NCBI RefSeq assembly: GCF_000813745.1
Contig: NZ_JWLC01000019.1
Coordinates: forward strand, 62,001-126,000
Direction: 5' to 3'
DNA: 64,000 nt
DNA from: Leisingera sp. ANG-M1
GTDB lineage: Bacteria > Pseudomonadota > Alphaproteobacteria > Rhodobacterales > Rhodobacteraceae
Shown: positions 15,868 to 25,520 of the stretch, in pieces
Position numbering within the stretch: position 1 is the stretch's first letter
Layout of the letters: the number at the start of each line of letters is the position of its first letter
Notes under the pieces: generated by a model
What the model was told of the DNA's origin: nothing
Seen by the model: only the letters and a program-made list of their open reading frames with translations
The model's database searches: none
Program-made: the position numbers and the translations under genes

Positions 15868-18369
15868 CTAGGCCGCAGTCAAAGACTGCAAGTCGCGCCG
15901 TTTGAGGGAGTGGCGCGCCAGGCCGCCGTAAACATTGCTGACCTGCCGCCGCCCGCGGCCGCCTTGCAGGCCGGCCGCCGCCGCCAGTTCCGGAAAGAGG
16001 CCGAACAGCTCCAGCCTGTCCTGAAACCGCAGCCCGCGCAGCGCTTCGGGACCGGGCCAGAAAGTCTCGGTTGCAATGCCTTCTGCAAAAATCACTTCAT
16101 GCCGCTCAGTCATGAGGTGCACATAGGTGACCGGTTTTACAGATCGGACCAGTTGCGCGCAGGCGGCGTCAACCTCTGCCAGCAGTTTTGCCGGCAGGAA
16201 GCACTCGTCCTGGCGGCTGCCTGGGTCAAAGGCCCGGCGCCCGGCCAGCAGGCGGTGCTGGGGAGAGAGCAGCATCGGCCGCTCGGGGGACAGCAGCCCG
16301 CCTGGGTGCAGGCAATAAGGCTTCAAATGGGGATTTTGCTCCAGTTCGGCCGGGCTCAATGAGCGTTTACCGACCCAGAGAACCGGCTGAAAGCCATTGT
16401 CAGCAGTTTGCAGCAGATCTCCCGCGCGGATCTGCCCTGCGGGTACCGCGCCGCGTTTGGTGGCGATCAGGACATCTGGCGTAAAGCAGGGCACGCCCGC
16501 AGCAAAAAGCTGCGGCCCGCTTGAAATCTGGGACGGGGCGACCCCTTCCAGTACCAGCTTTTCACCTCCCGGGAAGGACAGCAGCGCATTGCCGGACCCG
16601 TCGTCGGTGACAGAGACGTCCCAGGCGCGAACGGCCCCAAGCGGTCCGCTGCCTCCGGTCAGCTCGGACACATCGAGCTGATCGTTGTAGAACCCGTCGC
16701 TGTCATCGTCACCGATGTTGAAGTCGCTGACGGTGTCGATGCCGCCGGACGCGGTCAGGACCAGCTCGTCATACCCGGTGCCGCTGGTGATCGAGTCATT
16801 GCCCGCCCCGAAAGTGACAGTGTCGTCGCCTGCCCCGGCGTCGATCTGCACGCCGGCCGAGTCCGCCGAAGCGTCCACCACGTCGGCTTGGTCTGTCAGT
16901 TCCAGCGCTTCGATCTCAGAAAAGGTGATGGTATCGGAACCATCGGAGATCGTGCCGGCTTCATCTCCGGTATAGGTGACCGTCAGCCCGGAGGTGACGG
17001 CAGTAAGATCGACCGTGTCCTGGTCGGTTCCGGCCTCGCCGCCTTCCAAAGTATCGTTGCCAAAGCCGTCTGACATTTCAAAGGTGTCAGCGTCGGCCTC
17101 GCCGTACATCAGGTCCGCGTCTGCGCCGCCGATCAGCAAGTCGTTGTCATTGCCGCCGTACAAGGTGTCATTGCCGGCGCCGCCGTCCAGCGTGTCATTG
17201 CCGTCGGTTGCCACGATGCTGTCGTTGCCGACACCGCCGACCAGGCTGTCGTCCCCGGCCGAGTTCATCAGTGTGTCGTCGCCTTCGCCGCCGATCAGGG
17301 TATCGTTGCCCAGCCCGGTAGTCAGGCTGTCGTTGCCCGCACCGCCTTCGATGTAGTCATCCCCGTCGCCGCCTGCGAGTGTGTCGCCGCCTTCGCCGCC
17401 GATAATGGTGTCCGCGCCTTCGCCGCCTTCGATGAGGTCGTCGCCGTCGCCGCCGTCAAGACTGTCGTTGCCATCCTCACCGAACAGGGAGTCATCCCCC
17501 CCTTGGCCGAAGACAACATCGTCGCCTTCGCCGGCCATAATCGTGTCGGCCCCTTGTTCGATCGGAGTGACAACCGCGTCGTCGATCATGTCGCCGGACA
17601 GTGTGAAGCCCGCCAGGCCTTCGCGGGTCTGCAGCGTGAATTCGATCGAAGACCGGTCTTCGAACCCGGCAGAGAACCAAGCGTCCTGATCGGTGTAGCT
17701 GTTTTGCTCGGACCCTGTGGCAGTCACCATGCTGCCGTCGACCGCGGTGGCCAGTGATGTATCCGATGCGACGCCAAAGGAGGTGAAACTGTTGCCGTCG
17801 ATGATTACGGCTTCGGCATCGCCATAGCCGCTGTTGTCGTCAACGTCGTTGAAAGTCGCGGTAGAGTTCAGATAGACCGGCTCACCCGTGTCCGGATCGT
17901 AGAATTCAAGCCGGAAGGTGGCCTGGTCTCCCGGGTCGTCGCCGTCCAGCAGGATTTCGGCACCGGCCGTGTAGCCGAATTCAACCGACATGTCCGGGTT
18001 GGACTTCTCGACCAGAACCAGCTTGCCCCAGACTTTGGTGCCGTCGTCCAGAGTCGCGATGTCTCTGAAGACGGCATAATCGCCGGCCGAGCCATCCGAA
18101 CCGTCGTGGGAAATGCTCTGGATGTTGTTGATGTCCAGCACTAGCGGCGAGGCGTCCAGGCCCTGTTCGAAGCCGTCGCCCATGTCACCATAAACGGTGT
18201 CATTGCCTGCGCCGGACTCGATGACGTCATTGCCTTCTTCACCGGCAACTGTGTCCTGACCTGCCCCGGCTTCGATGGTGTCGTCGCCGGTGGTGCCGTC
18301 CATTTTGTCGTTGCCCGCCGAGCCAGTCATGCTGGCGACAAGATCATCGACCCAATCCGGTGTAGCCAT
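15868..18369 (-). CDS. RTX repeat protein with C-terminal Hint domain
   Basis: 833 aa, very acidic, no classical signal peptide. Calcium-binding GGxGxDxxx nonapeptide repeats occur at about 15-62, 272-445 and 505-535. A non-repeat domain lies at about 70-270. From about 626 a Hint (Hedgehog/intein-type, Hint_2) domain begins with GVPCFTPDVLIAT (Cys628) and includes SPQHRLLAG near 702-710. RTX proteins are normally exported by type I secretion; no TolC/HlyBD genes are nearby. The Hint domain may cut the protein at Cys628. Such proteins are frequent in roseobacters and their role is mostly unknown. The gene stands alone and is unrelated to the catabolic neighbours. Confidence 0.87.
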   Translation of the reverse strand: MATPDWVDDLVASMTGSAGNDKMDGTTGDDTIEAGAGQDTVAGEEGNDVIESGAGNDTVYGDMGDGFEQGLDASPLVLDINNIQSISHDGSDGSAGDYAVFRDIATLDDGTKVWGKLVLVEKSNPDMSVEFGYTAGAEILLDGDDPGDQATFRLEFYDPDTGEPVYLNSTATFNDVDDNSGYGDAEAVIIDGNSFTSFGVASDTSLATAVDGSMVTATGSEQNSYTDQDAWFSAGFEDRSSIEFTLQTREGLAGFTLSGDMIDDAVVTPIEQGADTIMAGEGDDVVFGQGGDDSLFGEDGNDSLDGGDGDDLIEGGEGADTIIGGEGGDTLAGGDGDDYIEGGAGNDSLTTGLGNDTLIGGEGDDTLMNSAGDDSLVGGVGNDSIVATDGNDTLDGGAGNDTLYGGNDNDLLIGGADADLMYGEADADTFEMSDGFGNDTLEGGEAGTDQDTVDLTAVTSGLTVTYTGDEAGTISDGSDTITFSEIEALELTDQADVVDASADSAGVQIDAGAGDDTVTFGAGNDSITSGTGYDELVLTASGGIDTVSDFNIGDDDSDGFYNDQLDVSELTGGSGPLGAVRAWDVSVTDDGSGNALLSFPGGEKLVLEGVAPSQISSGPQLFAAGVPCFTPDVLIATKRGAVPAGQIRAGDLLQTADNGFQPVLWVGKRSLSPAELEQNPHLKPYCLHPGGLLSPERPMLLSPQHRLLAGRRAFDPGSRQDECFLPAKLLAEVDAACAQLVRSVKPVTYVHLMTERHEVIFAEGIATETFWPGPEALRGLRFQDRLELFGLFPELAAAAGLQGGRGRRQVSNVYGGLARHSLKRRDLQSLTAA

Positions 18370-18910
18370 AAATCAATTCGGCCTTCTATCTGGCGCGGGG
18401 TAATGCACGCGCGGTAGTGAACTGTCTGCAGGCGCATTGCCGGTGGGGCCGGCTGCGGTAGGAAACCGATACGCGACTGCGGATAAAGAAACGTAAACCC
18501 CGCACAAACTTTGCACCCCGGAGACGCGGGCAAGGCTTTGAAGAGACTGTGCCTGTTGGGCATGGCAGCCTCTTTAATTTTTTTGATACTATTTGACAGA
18601 ATACCGGAAGAAGCACCGGGACGGGGCCTGTCCGGTATCTTACCGCATTGCGGCATTGGCCGAAAATTCTAAGCGGTCAGGCGGGCTTTGACCTGAGAGG
18701 GCCCGCTCTTGTGGCGGCAGGAACCGAAAACCGGTCTGAACCGCCTGAGCAACGGAAGGTTCGAAGCAGCCAGGTATCCGTGGCCGCGCCCAAAGGGGCT
18801 GAAACCAAGAGGCCGTATTTGTCCGCTCGCGGCATCCAAGGGTTTTGCTTGCGCTGCGGCAGGGCTCCTGGATACCGCGACCTAGGGTGATGCTTTGCTG
18901 CGGCCCCGTT
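18370..18910. other. 541-bp intergenic region upstream of the RTX gene
   Basis: No confident gene. An AT-rich stretch (about 18570-18605) that contrasts with the flanks may hold the RTX promoter about 200-230 bp upstream of its start. A short - strand frame (start near 18563, about 78 codons, overlapping the RTX start in another frame) has a weak AAGAGG site but no recognisable content. No clear terminator for the SDR operon ending at 18911 was found. Confidence 0.4.
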
Positions 18911-19645
18911 TCAATAAGTGGCCCGGCCGCCAGATAGGTCAAAGACCGCACCGGTATTGAACGAACAGGCGTCCGAAGACAGCCACATCGCCAATTCCGC
19001 CGCTTCTTGCACCAGCCCCAGACGTTTCATTGGAGACTTGTCGATCATGATCTGCACGAAGTCCGGAGTCATCTGGTCGAGGATGGCCGTTTTCACGGCT
19101 GCCGGTGCGATGCAGTTCACCCGGATAGCGGTTTCGGCCAGTTCCTTGGCCAAGGACTTGGTGAAGCCGATCACACCTGCTTTGGCCGCGGAATAGGCGG
19201 AGGCGTTGGGCGTGCCTTCCTTGCCCGCCAGCGACGCCATGTTGACGATCCGTCCGTAGCCGTTTTCCTGCATCACCGGGACTACAGCGCGGGCCAGATG
19301 GAAGGTGCCGGTAAGGTTGACCTCGATGATCCGCGCCCAGGTGTCCGGGTCGTATTCCGTGACCGGTACAGTCGGCCCGGCAAACCCGGCGTTATGCGAC
19401 AAGAAGTTGATACCGCCAAAGGCGGCGCGGGTCTTTGCCACGGCGGCGGCGATCTCTACGGGATCGCTGATGTCCACCTGGCAAAAACCCGCGCCTTCGG
19501 GTGTTTGGGCGGGTTCGGTTAGATCCCAGATCATCACCTGCGCCCCCGCGGCGGAGTAGTGGCGGGCGATTTCGGCGCCGATCCCCGCTGCGCCGCCCGT
19601 CACAACCGCAACGCGGCCCGAAAAGTCATAGTTTACATTGGTCAT
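18911..19645 (-). CDS. Short-chain dehydrogenase/reductase
   Basis: 244 aa classical SDR. Cofactor motif TGGAAGIGAEIA at 16-27, NAG in SHNAGFAG, and the active site Ser plus YSAAK (SAYSAAKAGVIGF). NAD(P)-dependent oxidation of a hydroxyl group is expected; the substrate is unknown. It is the third gene of an SDR-cupin-SDR operon, 9 bp after the cupin gene. Confidence 0.87.
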   Translation of the reverse strand: MTNVNYDFSGRVAVVTGGAAGIGAEIARHYSAAGAQVMIWDLTEPAQTPEGAGFCQVDISDPVEIAAAVAKTRAAFGGINFLSHNAGFAGPTVPVTEYDPDTWARIIEVNLTGTFHLARAVVPVMQENGYGRIVNMASLAGKEGTPNASAYSAAKAGVIGFTKSLAKELAETAIRVNCIAPAAVKTAILDQMTPDFVQIMIDKSPMKRLGLVQEAAELAMWLSSDACSFNTGAVFDLSGGRATY

Positions 19646-19654
19646 TCTGGCGTC

Positions 19655-20185
19655 TCAGCGGATGAAGGTTTTCACGTAGTCAGCCCCCAGGCCAACCTTC
19701 TCGAAATGGGCGCGGCACATGTCGATCTTGGTGAAGACGTCCTCGTATCCCAGGTGATTGCCGTCCGGGTCGACGTAGTACATGACGCCGTTCACTTGGA
19801 AATAAGTGATCATCTCGTCGACATCATCGGGCACAACCAAAGTGTGGGTTTCTCCCGGCGGCTCAAACACATAGCCGCCTGCGCGGGCTTCCCAATCATG
19901 CTCGAGGTAGTGCCAGCGGCCCTTCAGCACGAACCCATGCACCGCGTTCGGGTGGCGGTGGCGCGACAGCACGCCGGATTTGGTCACCTTCAAGAGGTTC
20001 ATCCAGTAGCCTTGGCTGACGTTCAGGCAGAGCGGGCGGAAGAAGACGTGCTCGGCCTGCTGCACCCACATGCGCGGGTCATCTTCCGCCAATGCATCCG
20101 GGATCACGATCTCCGGCAGCGCATCCTGTGGCATCGGGTGCTTGTAAGGAACCCGCGGGTTTTCGTCTTCACTTACCAGTGGCAT
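19655..20185 (-). CDS. Cupin, 2,4'-dihydroxyacetophenone dioxygenase-like
   Basis: 176 aa single cupin of the family that includes 2,4'-dihydroxyacetophenone dioxygenase and ChrR-like proteins. Metal-binding candidates are HRHPNAVHG (HxH) and GETHTLVV. A good AAAAGGAAG site supports the start. It lies between two SDR genes and may cleave or isomerise an oxidised intermediate made by them. The aromatic substrate of the named enzyme should not be assumed. Confidence 0.7.
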   Translation of the reverse strand: MPLVSEDENPRVPYKHPMPQDALPEIVIPDALAEDDPRMWVQQAEHVFFRPLCLNVSQGYWMNLLKVTKSGVLSRHRHPNAVHGFVLKGRWHYLEHDWEARAGGYVFEPPGETHTLVVPDDVDEMITYFQVNGVMYYVDPDGNHLGYEDVFTKIDMCRAHFEKVGLGADYVKTFIR

Positions 20186-20203
20186 CTAAGCTTCCTTTTC
20201 AGT

Positions 20204-20905
20204 TCAGGCGGCAGCGTAGCCGCCATCGACATTGAGAATGGTGCCGGTCACAAATCCGGCAGCTTCGGAGGCGAGGAACAGCGCCGGGCCAATCAGGTCC
20301 TCCGGCTTGCCCCAGCGGCCCATCGGTGTGCGCGACAGGATCGCGGCGCTGCGGTCTTCATCTTCGCGGAGATCTTTGGTCAGCGGTGTGGAGATCCAGC
20401 CCGGCGCCAAGGCGTTCACCCGGATCCCGTCAGCGGCATAGGCAATGGCAAGCGATTTTGTGAGCTGTGCAATGCCGCCTTTCGAGGCCGCATAGCCCGG
20501 AACGAGACCGCCGCCGAAGTAGCTCAGCATTGAGGCGATATTGATGATTGCCCCTTTGCTTTCCCTCAGCAAGGGCCTCGCGGAGGCGCAAACCCGCATG
20601 GTGCCAATCAGATTGATGTCCACCACTTCCGCAAACACATCCGGCTCCAGCTCAGCGCCGCGCCGTATCACGCCGGCAGCATTCACCAGAACGGTCAGAC
20701 TGGAAAAACCGGCCAGCAGAGCTCCAATCGCCGCCGCGTCCGTGACATCCAGAGACCGGAAGCCCAAGCCCGGCTCTGGCTCCGGCAAGGGGCCGAGGCC
20801 TGCTGCGGTTACACTGTAGCCGGCTGAGGCAAAGCCGCGGGCTATTGCGAGACCTAAACCGCTTGTGCCGCCTGTCACTAGAACTTCAGGATGTGTTTTT
20901 TCCAT
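20204..20905 (-). CDS. Short-chain dehydrogenase/reductase
   Basis: 233 aa classical SDR. TGGTSGLGLAIA near the N-terminus, NAAG in VLVNAAGVIRRG, and YAASKGG as the catalytic Tyr-Lys. First gene of the SDR-cupin-SDR operon, 18 bp before the cupin gene. It is divergent from the IclR-type regulator gene, which is the likely local regulator. The substrate is unknown; the ending MVPVTN-type frames on the other strand are shadows. Confidence 0.87.
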   Translation of the reverse strand: MEKTHPEVLVTGGTSGLGLAIARGFASAGYSVTAAGLGPLPEPEPGLGFRSLDVTDAAAIGALLAGFSSLTVLVNAAGVIRRGAELEPDVFAEVVDINLIGTMRVCASARPLLRESKGAIINIASMLSYFGGGLVPGYAASKGGIAQLTKSLAIAYAADGIRVNALAPGWISTPLTKDLREDEDRSAAILSRTPMGRWGKPEDLIGPALFLASEAAGFVTGTILNVDGGYAAA

Positions 20906-21018
20906 TGCCTGCTCCAGTTAATGACCATATTGTGGACAAGGATTCGATATATGGACATGGTACGGTTGCCGCACCCGCTGTCAATCCGCCCGTTGGTGTG
21001 CGGCCGGTGGAGAATGAG
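20906..21018. promoter_or_regulatory. Divergent control region, SDR operon and IclR gene
   Basis: 113 bp, AT-rich at its centre. A dyad CCATAT (20925-20930) and ATATGG (20949-20954) flanks an 18-bp spacer containing TTGTGGACAA, and could be the IclR operator. No promoter can be fixed with confidence. Confidence 0.4.
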
Positions 21019-21786
21019 ATGGCGAAACAGGTTCAAGGGACCCAGAGCTTTGCCCGCAGTATCGGGCTGCTGCAGCACATTGCGGACCGGAGGGAGCCGC
21101 CTGGATTGCAGGATTTGCTGGCGGAATGCGGTTTTACACGGCCCACGCTCTACCGGCTGCTTGCAGGGCTGGAGGCCGAGGAACTGATAACCAGAACGGC
21201 CGACCGCAAGTACAAGCCCGGCTTGCGGCTGATTTCGCTCGCGCGCCGGGCGCTTGGCCAGTCGGACATCCGTGACCTGGCCCGCCCGCATTTGGAGAAG
21301 CTGAGGGATGTGACCGGGGAAACCGTGCATTTGGCAGTGCGCAGCGGCGGCGGGCTGGTTTACATCGACAAAATAGAAAGCCGCGAAACCGTGCGGATGA
21401 ATTCGACAATCGGCACGCCGGTGCCCTTGCATTCAAGCGGTGTCGGAAAGGCCTATCTGGCCGCCTTGCCGCAGCAGGAATGCGCCGAACTGCTTGAGGG
21501 TATCGAATTGATACCGGTTACGCCCTTCACAACAACGGATCCGCGCGCTCTGGCCAGCCAGATTGAACTGTGCCGGAAACGCGGGTTCATCTTTGATGAT
21601 CAGGAAAATGAAGTGGGTATTGTTTGCTTTGGAGCTGCAATCATGAATGAGAGCGGTCAGCCGGCGGCAGCGGTCAGTGTTTCCGTGCCGCTTTTCCGGC
21701 TGCGGGAGGACCGCAATAGCTATGCGGCTCCGCTTTTGGAGTGCGTGAAAGATGTCTCTGCCCGGATCGGTGTCGCTTTCGGTTAG
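21019..21786 (+). CDS. IclR-family transcriptional regulator
   Basis: 255 aa from ATG at 21019, with GGTGGAG 6 nt upstream. An earlier in-frame start would add 58 residues unlike the family and run into the divergent gene. N-terminal winged HTH (LQDLLAECGFTRPTLYRLLA) and C-terminal effector domain with GTPVPLHSSGVGKAYLAALP. It probably controls the divergent SDR-cupin-SDR operon. The next gene downstream is convergent. Confidence 0.88.
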   Translation: MAKQVQGTQSFARSIGLLQHIADRREPPGLQDLLAECGFTRPTLYRLLAGLEAEELITRTADRKYKPGLRLISLARRALGQSDIRDLARPHLEKLRDVTGETVHLAVRSGGGLVYIDKIESRETVRMNSTIGTPVPLHSSGVGKAYLAALPQQECAELLEGIELIPVTPFTTTDPRALASQIELCRKRGFIFDDQENEVGIVCFGAAIMNESGQPAAAVSVSVPLFRLREDRNSYAAPLLECVKDVSARIGVAFG

Positions 21787-21840
21787 TGGCAATGCCCCAA
21801 GCCGCTGGCTTTCTGTGCCGTCCCGCCCGGGCAAGCGGGC

Positions 21841-24426
21841 CTAGATTGGGGCTGCGTCTGTCTGCTTGCGGCGGCGCGCAAGCTGGACGAAAACGATCAT
21901 CATCAGAGTGGCATAAGCGGGGATGTGGAACCATTCTTTAGCCATCCGGACGGCTGGTTGCCTGAGCTCCAGTACCTGCCAGTCAAAATCGATACCCCAT
22001 TTCTGCGCCGGGCTGTTGAACGCCACGTTTTCTACAAAGACGCCATCTGCCCCGAGCCGCATCTCAAGCCCTGCTGCCGCCAGCAGCCGTTCTTCCCCCA
22101 CGGCGCCGGACTGGCCCAGCGGGATGGCCACTTTGCGGGTCACGATGTCGCCGCTGAAGTTCTCGCCCGTCATCAGCATCTGAATCTGGGCGCCATCCCC
22201 GGCCTTTTCGGCGACCTGATGGATCGCTCGCGGATCGGCGGAAACAAACGGCGGCTGGACCCGGTCGAGCCAGAAGGCCGGGCGCAGCAGCGACAGGGCG
22301 ATGATGACCAGCAGCGCGCTTTCCAGCTTGTGGTTCTTGACCAGGAAAAAGCCCTGTGTTGCTGCCGCGAAAACACACATCGCAATCGTGGCTGAGACGA
22401 TGATCAGCGCCGCCGACCACCAGCTTTCCACCCCGATCAGCAGCATCTCCGGGTTCATCACAAAGATGAACGGCAGTATGGCGGTGCGCAGGGAGTAGTA
22501 AAAGGCCTGCACGCAGGTTTTCATCGGGTCTGAACGCGCCACCGCAGCGCCGGCAAAGCTGTCGACCGCGACCGGCGGCGTGGTGCCGGACATCAGCCCG
22601 AAATAGAAGACGAACAGATGCACCGCAAAGAGCGGGATCACCAGCCCGTTTTGCGCGGCCAGTGTCACCAGCGGCTGCGCCATGACGCTGGCCACCACGA
22701 TGTAGTTTGCCGTGGTCGGAAGCCCCATGCCCAGCACAATGCACATCAGCGCGGTGAACAGCAGCATCAGCATCACGTTGCCGCCCGCGACCGCGTCGAT
22801 GATCTCGGTCATCAAGAGCCCCAGACCGGTGAGCGAGACCACTCCCACGATAATGCCGGCAGCTCCCATGGCCACCGCGATGCCGACCATGTTGCGAGAG
22901 CCTGCGATCATCCCCCCGATCAGGTCGGCGAATCCTTGGCGCAGCTCTCCGCCACTGGCGGTCTTGCGGAAATGGGCCAGCAGCGGCTTCTGAGTCAGCA
23001 TGATCGCAACCATCACGACAATGGCCCAGCTGACCGCAAGCCCGGGCGACAGGCGCTGGATCATCAGGCACCAGATCAGCACCCCGATCGGCAGGGCAAA
23101 GTGCAGCCCTGCCATCAGGGTCGGCTTCAGCTTTGGGATCTCGATCAGCGGCGCGTTGGGGTCGTCGATCTCCAGTTCGGGATAGCGCGCTGCGATCTTC
23201 AACAGCCAGACGTAAAGGACAGTCATCAGCACGGCTGCCACTGGCGTCGCGTATTCACCTGCGACCAGGCCAAGGCCGGTGGCAACAGCGTAGACCAGTC
23301 CGCTGACCAGCGCCAGCGAGCCAAAGCCGAAGAGGAACCGGCCGAGGCCTTGCAGCAGGGTGCTTTCCTGCACCTTGGCCAGCACGGGCATGTTGGCTTT
23401 CACCGCTTCCAGATGGACGATGTAGAAGAGGCCGATGTAGCTGACGATGGCGGGTACAAAGGCATGAACCACCACTTCGAAATAGGTGATGCCGACAAAT
23501 TCGGTCATCAGGAAAGCCGCGGCCCCCATCACCGGCGGCATGATCTGGCCGTTGATGGAGGAGGAGACCTCGATAGCGCCGGCCTTCTCGCCGGAAAAGC
23601 CGATCCGCTTCATCAGCGGGATGGTGAAGGTGCCTGTGGTCACCACGTTGGCGATGGCCGAGCCGGAGATCAGCCCGGTAAGGCCAGAGGAGACCACGGC
23701 CGCCTTGGCCGGGCCGCCCCGCAGATGGCCAAGCATGGAAAACGACAGCTTGATGAAGAAGTTGCCCGCGCCGCCCTTGTCCAGGAGCGCACCGAACAGC
23801 ACGAAGAGAAAGATGAAGCTGTTGGAGACGCCCAGGGGCAGGCCAAAGACGCCCTCGGTTGTCAGCCACATGTGGTCGACATAGCGGTTGAGCGAAAAGC
23901 CGCGATGCGAGATCAGCTCGGGCAGCAAGGGCCCGGTAAAGACATAAACGGTGAAAACGGCGGCGACGATCACCAGGGACAGGCCCAGCACCCGCCGGGT
24001 CAGCTCCAGCACCAGTGCCATGCCCAGCAATGAGGCGATGGTTTCAGCCGGGGTACGGAGGCCGCCTGCGTTGTCCACTACCTCCCGGTAGAAGACCAGG
24101 ATATAGAGCGCGCAGCCCGCCGCCGCGACTGCCAGCACCCAATCATAGATAGGGATATGCCGGCGCGGCGCACGCAGGAAGGCCGGGAAGGTCATGAAGC
24201 CTAGGAACAGCGCAAAGGCCAAGTGAATCGCGCGCTGCTGGCTGTCGTCGATCAGTCCGATCCCGGTCAAAAAGGGCAGGGGGGAAGCCATATAAAGCTG
24301 GTAGAGCGGCCAGGCCAGCGCCACTGAGAGCACAATTTTGCGGGCCAGCCCGGACGGGTCCCGCGCACCGGTGTCATTCTCGGCGATCAGCTCGCCAAGC
24401 TGTTCCTGATGGGATGTATCGGTCAT
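21841..24426 (-). CDS. TRAP transporter fused permease (4TM/12TM, TAXI type) with C-terminal DUF3394-like domain
   Basis: 861 aa from ATG at 24426 with an AGGGGGGAA site. Both permease subunits are fused in one chain, as in TAXI-TRAP systems: the DctQ-like part is N-terminal and the DctM-like part includes SGLTGLISGSAIANVVTTG and TPPVAVDSFAGAAVARSDP. The last ~130 residues form a soluble DUF3394/PDZ-like domain (GADGVFVENVAFNSPAQKWG) followed by a final helix. It works with the TAXI binding protein encoded just upstream. The substrate may match the divergent amine oxidoreductase operon, but this is inferred. Confidence 0.92.
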   Translation of the reverse strand: MTDTSHQEQLGELIAENDTGARDPSGLARKIVLSVALAWPLYQLYMASPLPFLTGIGLIDDSQQRAIHLAFALFLGFMTFPAFLRAPRRHIPIYDWVLAVAAAGCALYILVFYREVVDNAGGLRTPAETIASLLGMALVLELTRRVLGLSLVIVAAVFTVYVFTGPLLPELISHRGFSLNRYVDHMWLTTEGVFGLPLGVSNSFIFLFVLFGALLDKGGAGNFFIKLSFSMLGHLRGGPAKAAVVSSGLTGLISGSAIANVVTTGTFTIPLMKRIGFSGEKAGAIEVSSSINGQIMPPVMGAAAFLMTEFVGITYFEVVVHAFVPAIVSYIGLFYIVHLEAVKANMPVLAKVQESTLLQGLGRFLFGFGSLALVSGLVYAVATGLGLVAGEYATPVAAVLMTVLYVWLLKIAARYPELEIDDPNAPLIEIPKLKPTLMAGLHFALPIGVLIWCLMIQRLSPGLAVSWAIVVMVAIMLTQKPLLAHFRKTASGGELRQGFADLIGGMIAGSRNMVGIAVAMGAAGIIVGVVSLTGLGLLMTEIIDAVAGGNVMLMLLFTALMCIVLGMGLPTTANYIVVASVMAQPLVTLAAQNGLVIPLFAVHLFVFYFGLMSGTTPPVAVDSFAGAAVARSDPMKTCVQAFYYSLRTAILPFIFVMNPEMLLIGVESWWSAALIIVSATIAMCVFAAATQGFFLVKNHKLESALLVIIALSLLRPAFWLDRVQPPFVSADPRAIHQVAEKAGDGAQIQMLMTGENFSGDIVTRKVAIPLGQSGAVGEERLLAAAGLEMRLGADGVFVENVAFNSPAQKWGIDFDWQVLELRQPAVRMAKEWFHIPAYATLMMIVFVQLARRRKQTDAAPI

Positions 24427-24440
24427 GGCTTCCCCCCTCT

Positions 24441-24473
24441 GCTTGGAGCCGGGATGGATGCCCGGCTCCAAGC
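24441..24473 (-). terminator. Intercistronic hairpin between TAXI binding-protein and permease genes
   Basis: Perfect 13-bp arms GCTTGGAGCCGGG (24441-24453) and CCCGGCTCCAAGC (24461-24473) with a 7-nt loop. On the - strand it is followed by a purine-rich stretch containing the permease ribosome site, not a U-tract. It most likely protects the binding-protein mRNA or reduces permease synthesis. Confidence 0.7.
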
Positions 24474-24497
24474 AGTCTTGTATTTGTTATTCGAGAC

Positions 24498-25478
24498 TTA
24501 CTTGATCAGGCCGACTTCGCGGAAATAGCGCTCGGCGCCCGGATGGAAGGGGACAGAGCGGCCATTGGCAACGGCACCCTCGCGGGTCACGGCGACATAA
24601 AGGGTCGACTGCGCCTTGAAGTCTTCGAAGTTGTCGAAGACCGATTTCACCAGGTTGTAGATCACTTCTTCATCGGCATCAGCAGAGGCCACCAAGGTGG
24701 CCGGCAGTCCCCAGGTCACCCGCTCTTCGTCCTGGCCGCGGTAGGTGCCGGCCGGGATGATGGATTTGCCGTAATAAGGGAACTCCGCGATCATCGCGTC
24801 GATGGTGGCATCGTTCCAGTTCAGCACGGTGCTGTCGCAGGTATTGGTGGCCTCGGTGATCGAGGATGCAGTTACGCCGGTGGTATAGAAGAAGGCGTCG
24901 ATCTTGCCGTCGCAGAGCGCCTGCGCCTGCTCGCGCGAAGTCAGGCGGGTGGCCTGGCCGAAATAGGCTTCGGCATCGGTGCCATAACGCGACAGGGCAA
25001 ACCCCATGGTGGCTTCCTGGCCGGAACCAGCGTTGCCGACATTCACAATTTTGCCTTTCAGGCCGGCGAAGTCAGAGACGCCCAGTTCGCCCTTGGCCAC
25101 CAGATGCGCGGTGTCCAGGTGCAGCGAGAACAGGAAGCGCAGGTCCTGGTTGGCGCCGTTTTCCTCAAACTTGGAGGAACCGTTGTAGGAGTGGTAGAGC
25201 CAGTCCGCCTGGGCGATGGCTACGTCCATTTCGCCGGCCTGGATTGAGCGCAGGTTGGCCACCGAGCCGCCGGTGGATTCGACGGTGCAGCGCACGTTGT
25301 GGCCCTGGGTTTTGCGGCTTTTGTTCAGCACGTTGCAGATGAAACCGCCGGTCGGATAGTAGCCGCCGCCGATGCCGGCGGTGCCGATATTGACGAATTT
25401 GCGCTCCGCCGCAGCGGTGCCAGATGCCATGACCGCGGCAGTGCCCGCGGCAAAGGCCAGTTTCAATAGTTTGCTCAT
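24498..25478 (-). CDS. TAXI-family TRAP solute-binding protein
   Basis: 326 aa, signal peptide about 1-23 (MSKLLKLAFAAGTAAVMASG). The TAXI signature is clear: FVNIGTAGIGGGYYPTGGF, then STGGSVANLRSIQAGEMDVA and VNVGNAGSGQEATM. Periplasmic ligand capture for the fused permease. It is preceded by gntR in the same direction (42-bp gap), so the regulator, binding protein and permease probably form one operon. Confidence 0.93.
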   Translation of the reverse strand: MSKLLKLAFAAGTAAVMASGTAAAERKFVNIGTAGIGGGYYPTGGFICNVLNKSRKTQGHNVRCTVESTGGSVANLRSIQAGEMDVAIAQADWLYHSYNGSSKFEENGANQDLRFLFSLHLDTAHLVAKGELGVSDFAGLKGKIVNVGNAGSGQEATMGFALSRYGTDAEAYFGQATRLTSREQAQALCDGKIDAFFYTTGVTASSITEATNTCDSTVLNWNDATIDAMIAEFPYYGKSIIPAGTYRGQDEERVTWGLPATLVASADADEEVIYNLVKSVFDNFEDFKAQSTLYVAVTREGAVANGRSVPFHPGAERYFREVGLIK

Positions 25479-25520
25479 GGTCTTCTCCCTGTGGTGTTTG
25501 AATGTTCGGGGGTAAAAGTG

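Noticed and set aside
16950-17560. Short tandem-like DNA repeats, considered as a CRISPR or minisatellite
   Set aside because: The periodicity is about 27 bp and encodes the calcium-binding nonapeptides of the RTX protein in frame; no spacers of equal length and no cas genes.
18327-18563. Possible small - strand gene of about 78 codons upstream of the RTX gene
   Set aside because: It overlaps the RTX start in another frame, has only a weak ribosome site and no recognisable content; kept only as a remark in the intergenic entry.
20845-21018. Upstream extension of the IclR gene (58 codons)
   Set aside because: It runs into the divergent SDR gene and lacks family similarity; the ATG at 21019 has a better ribosome site.
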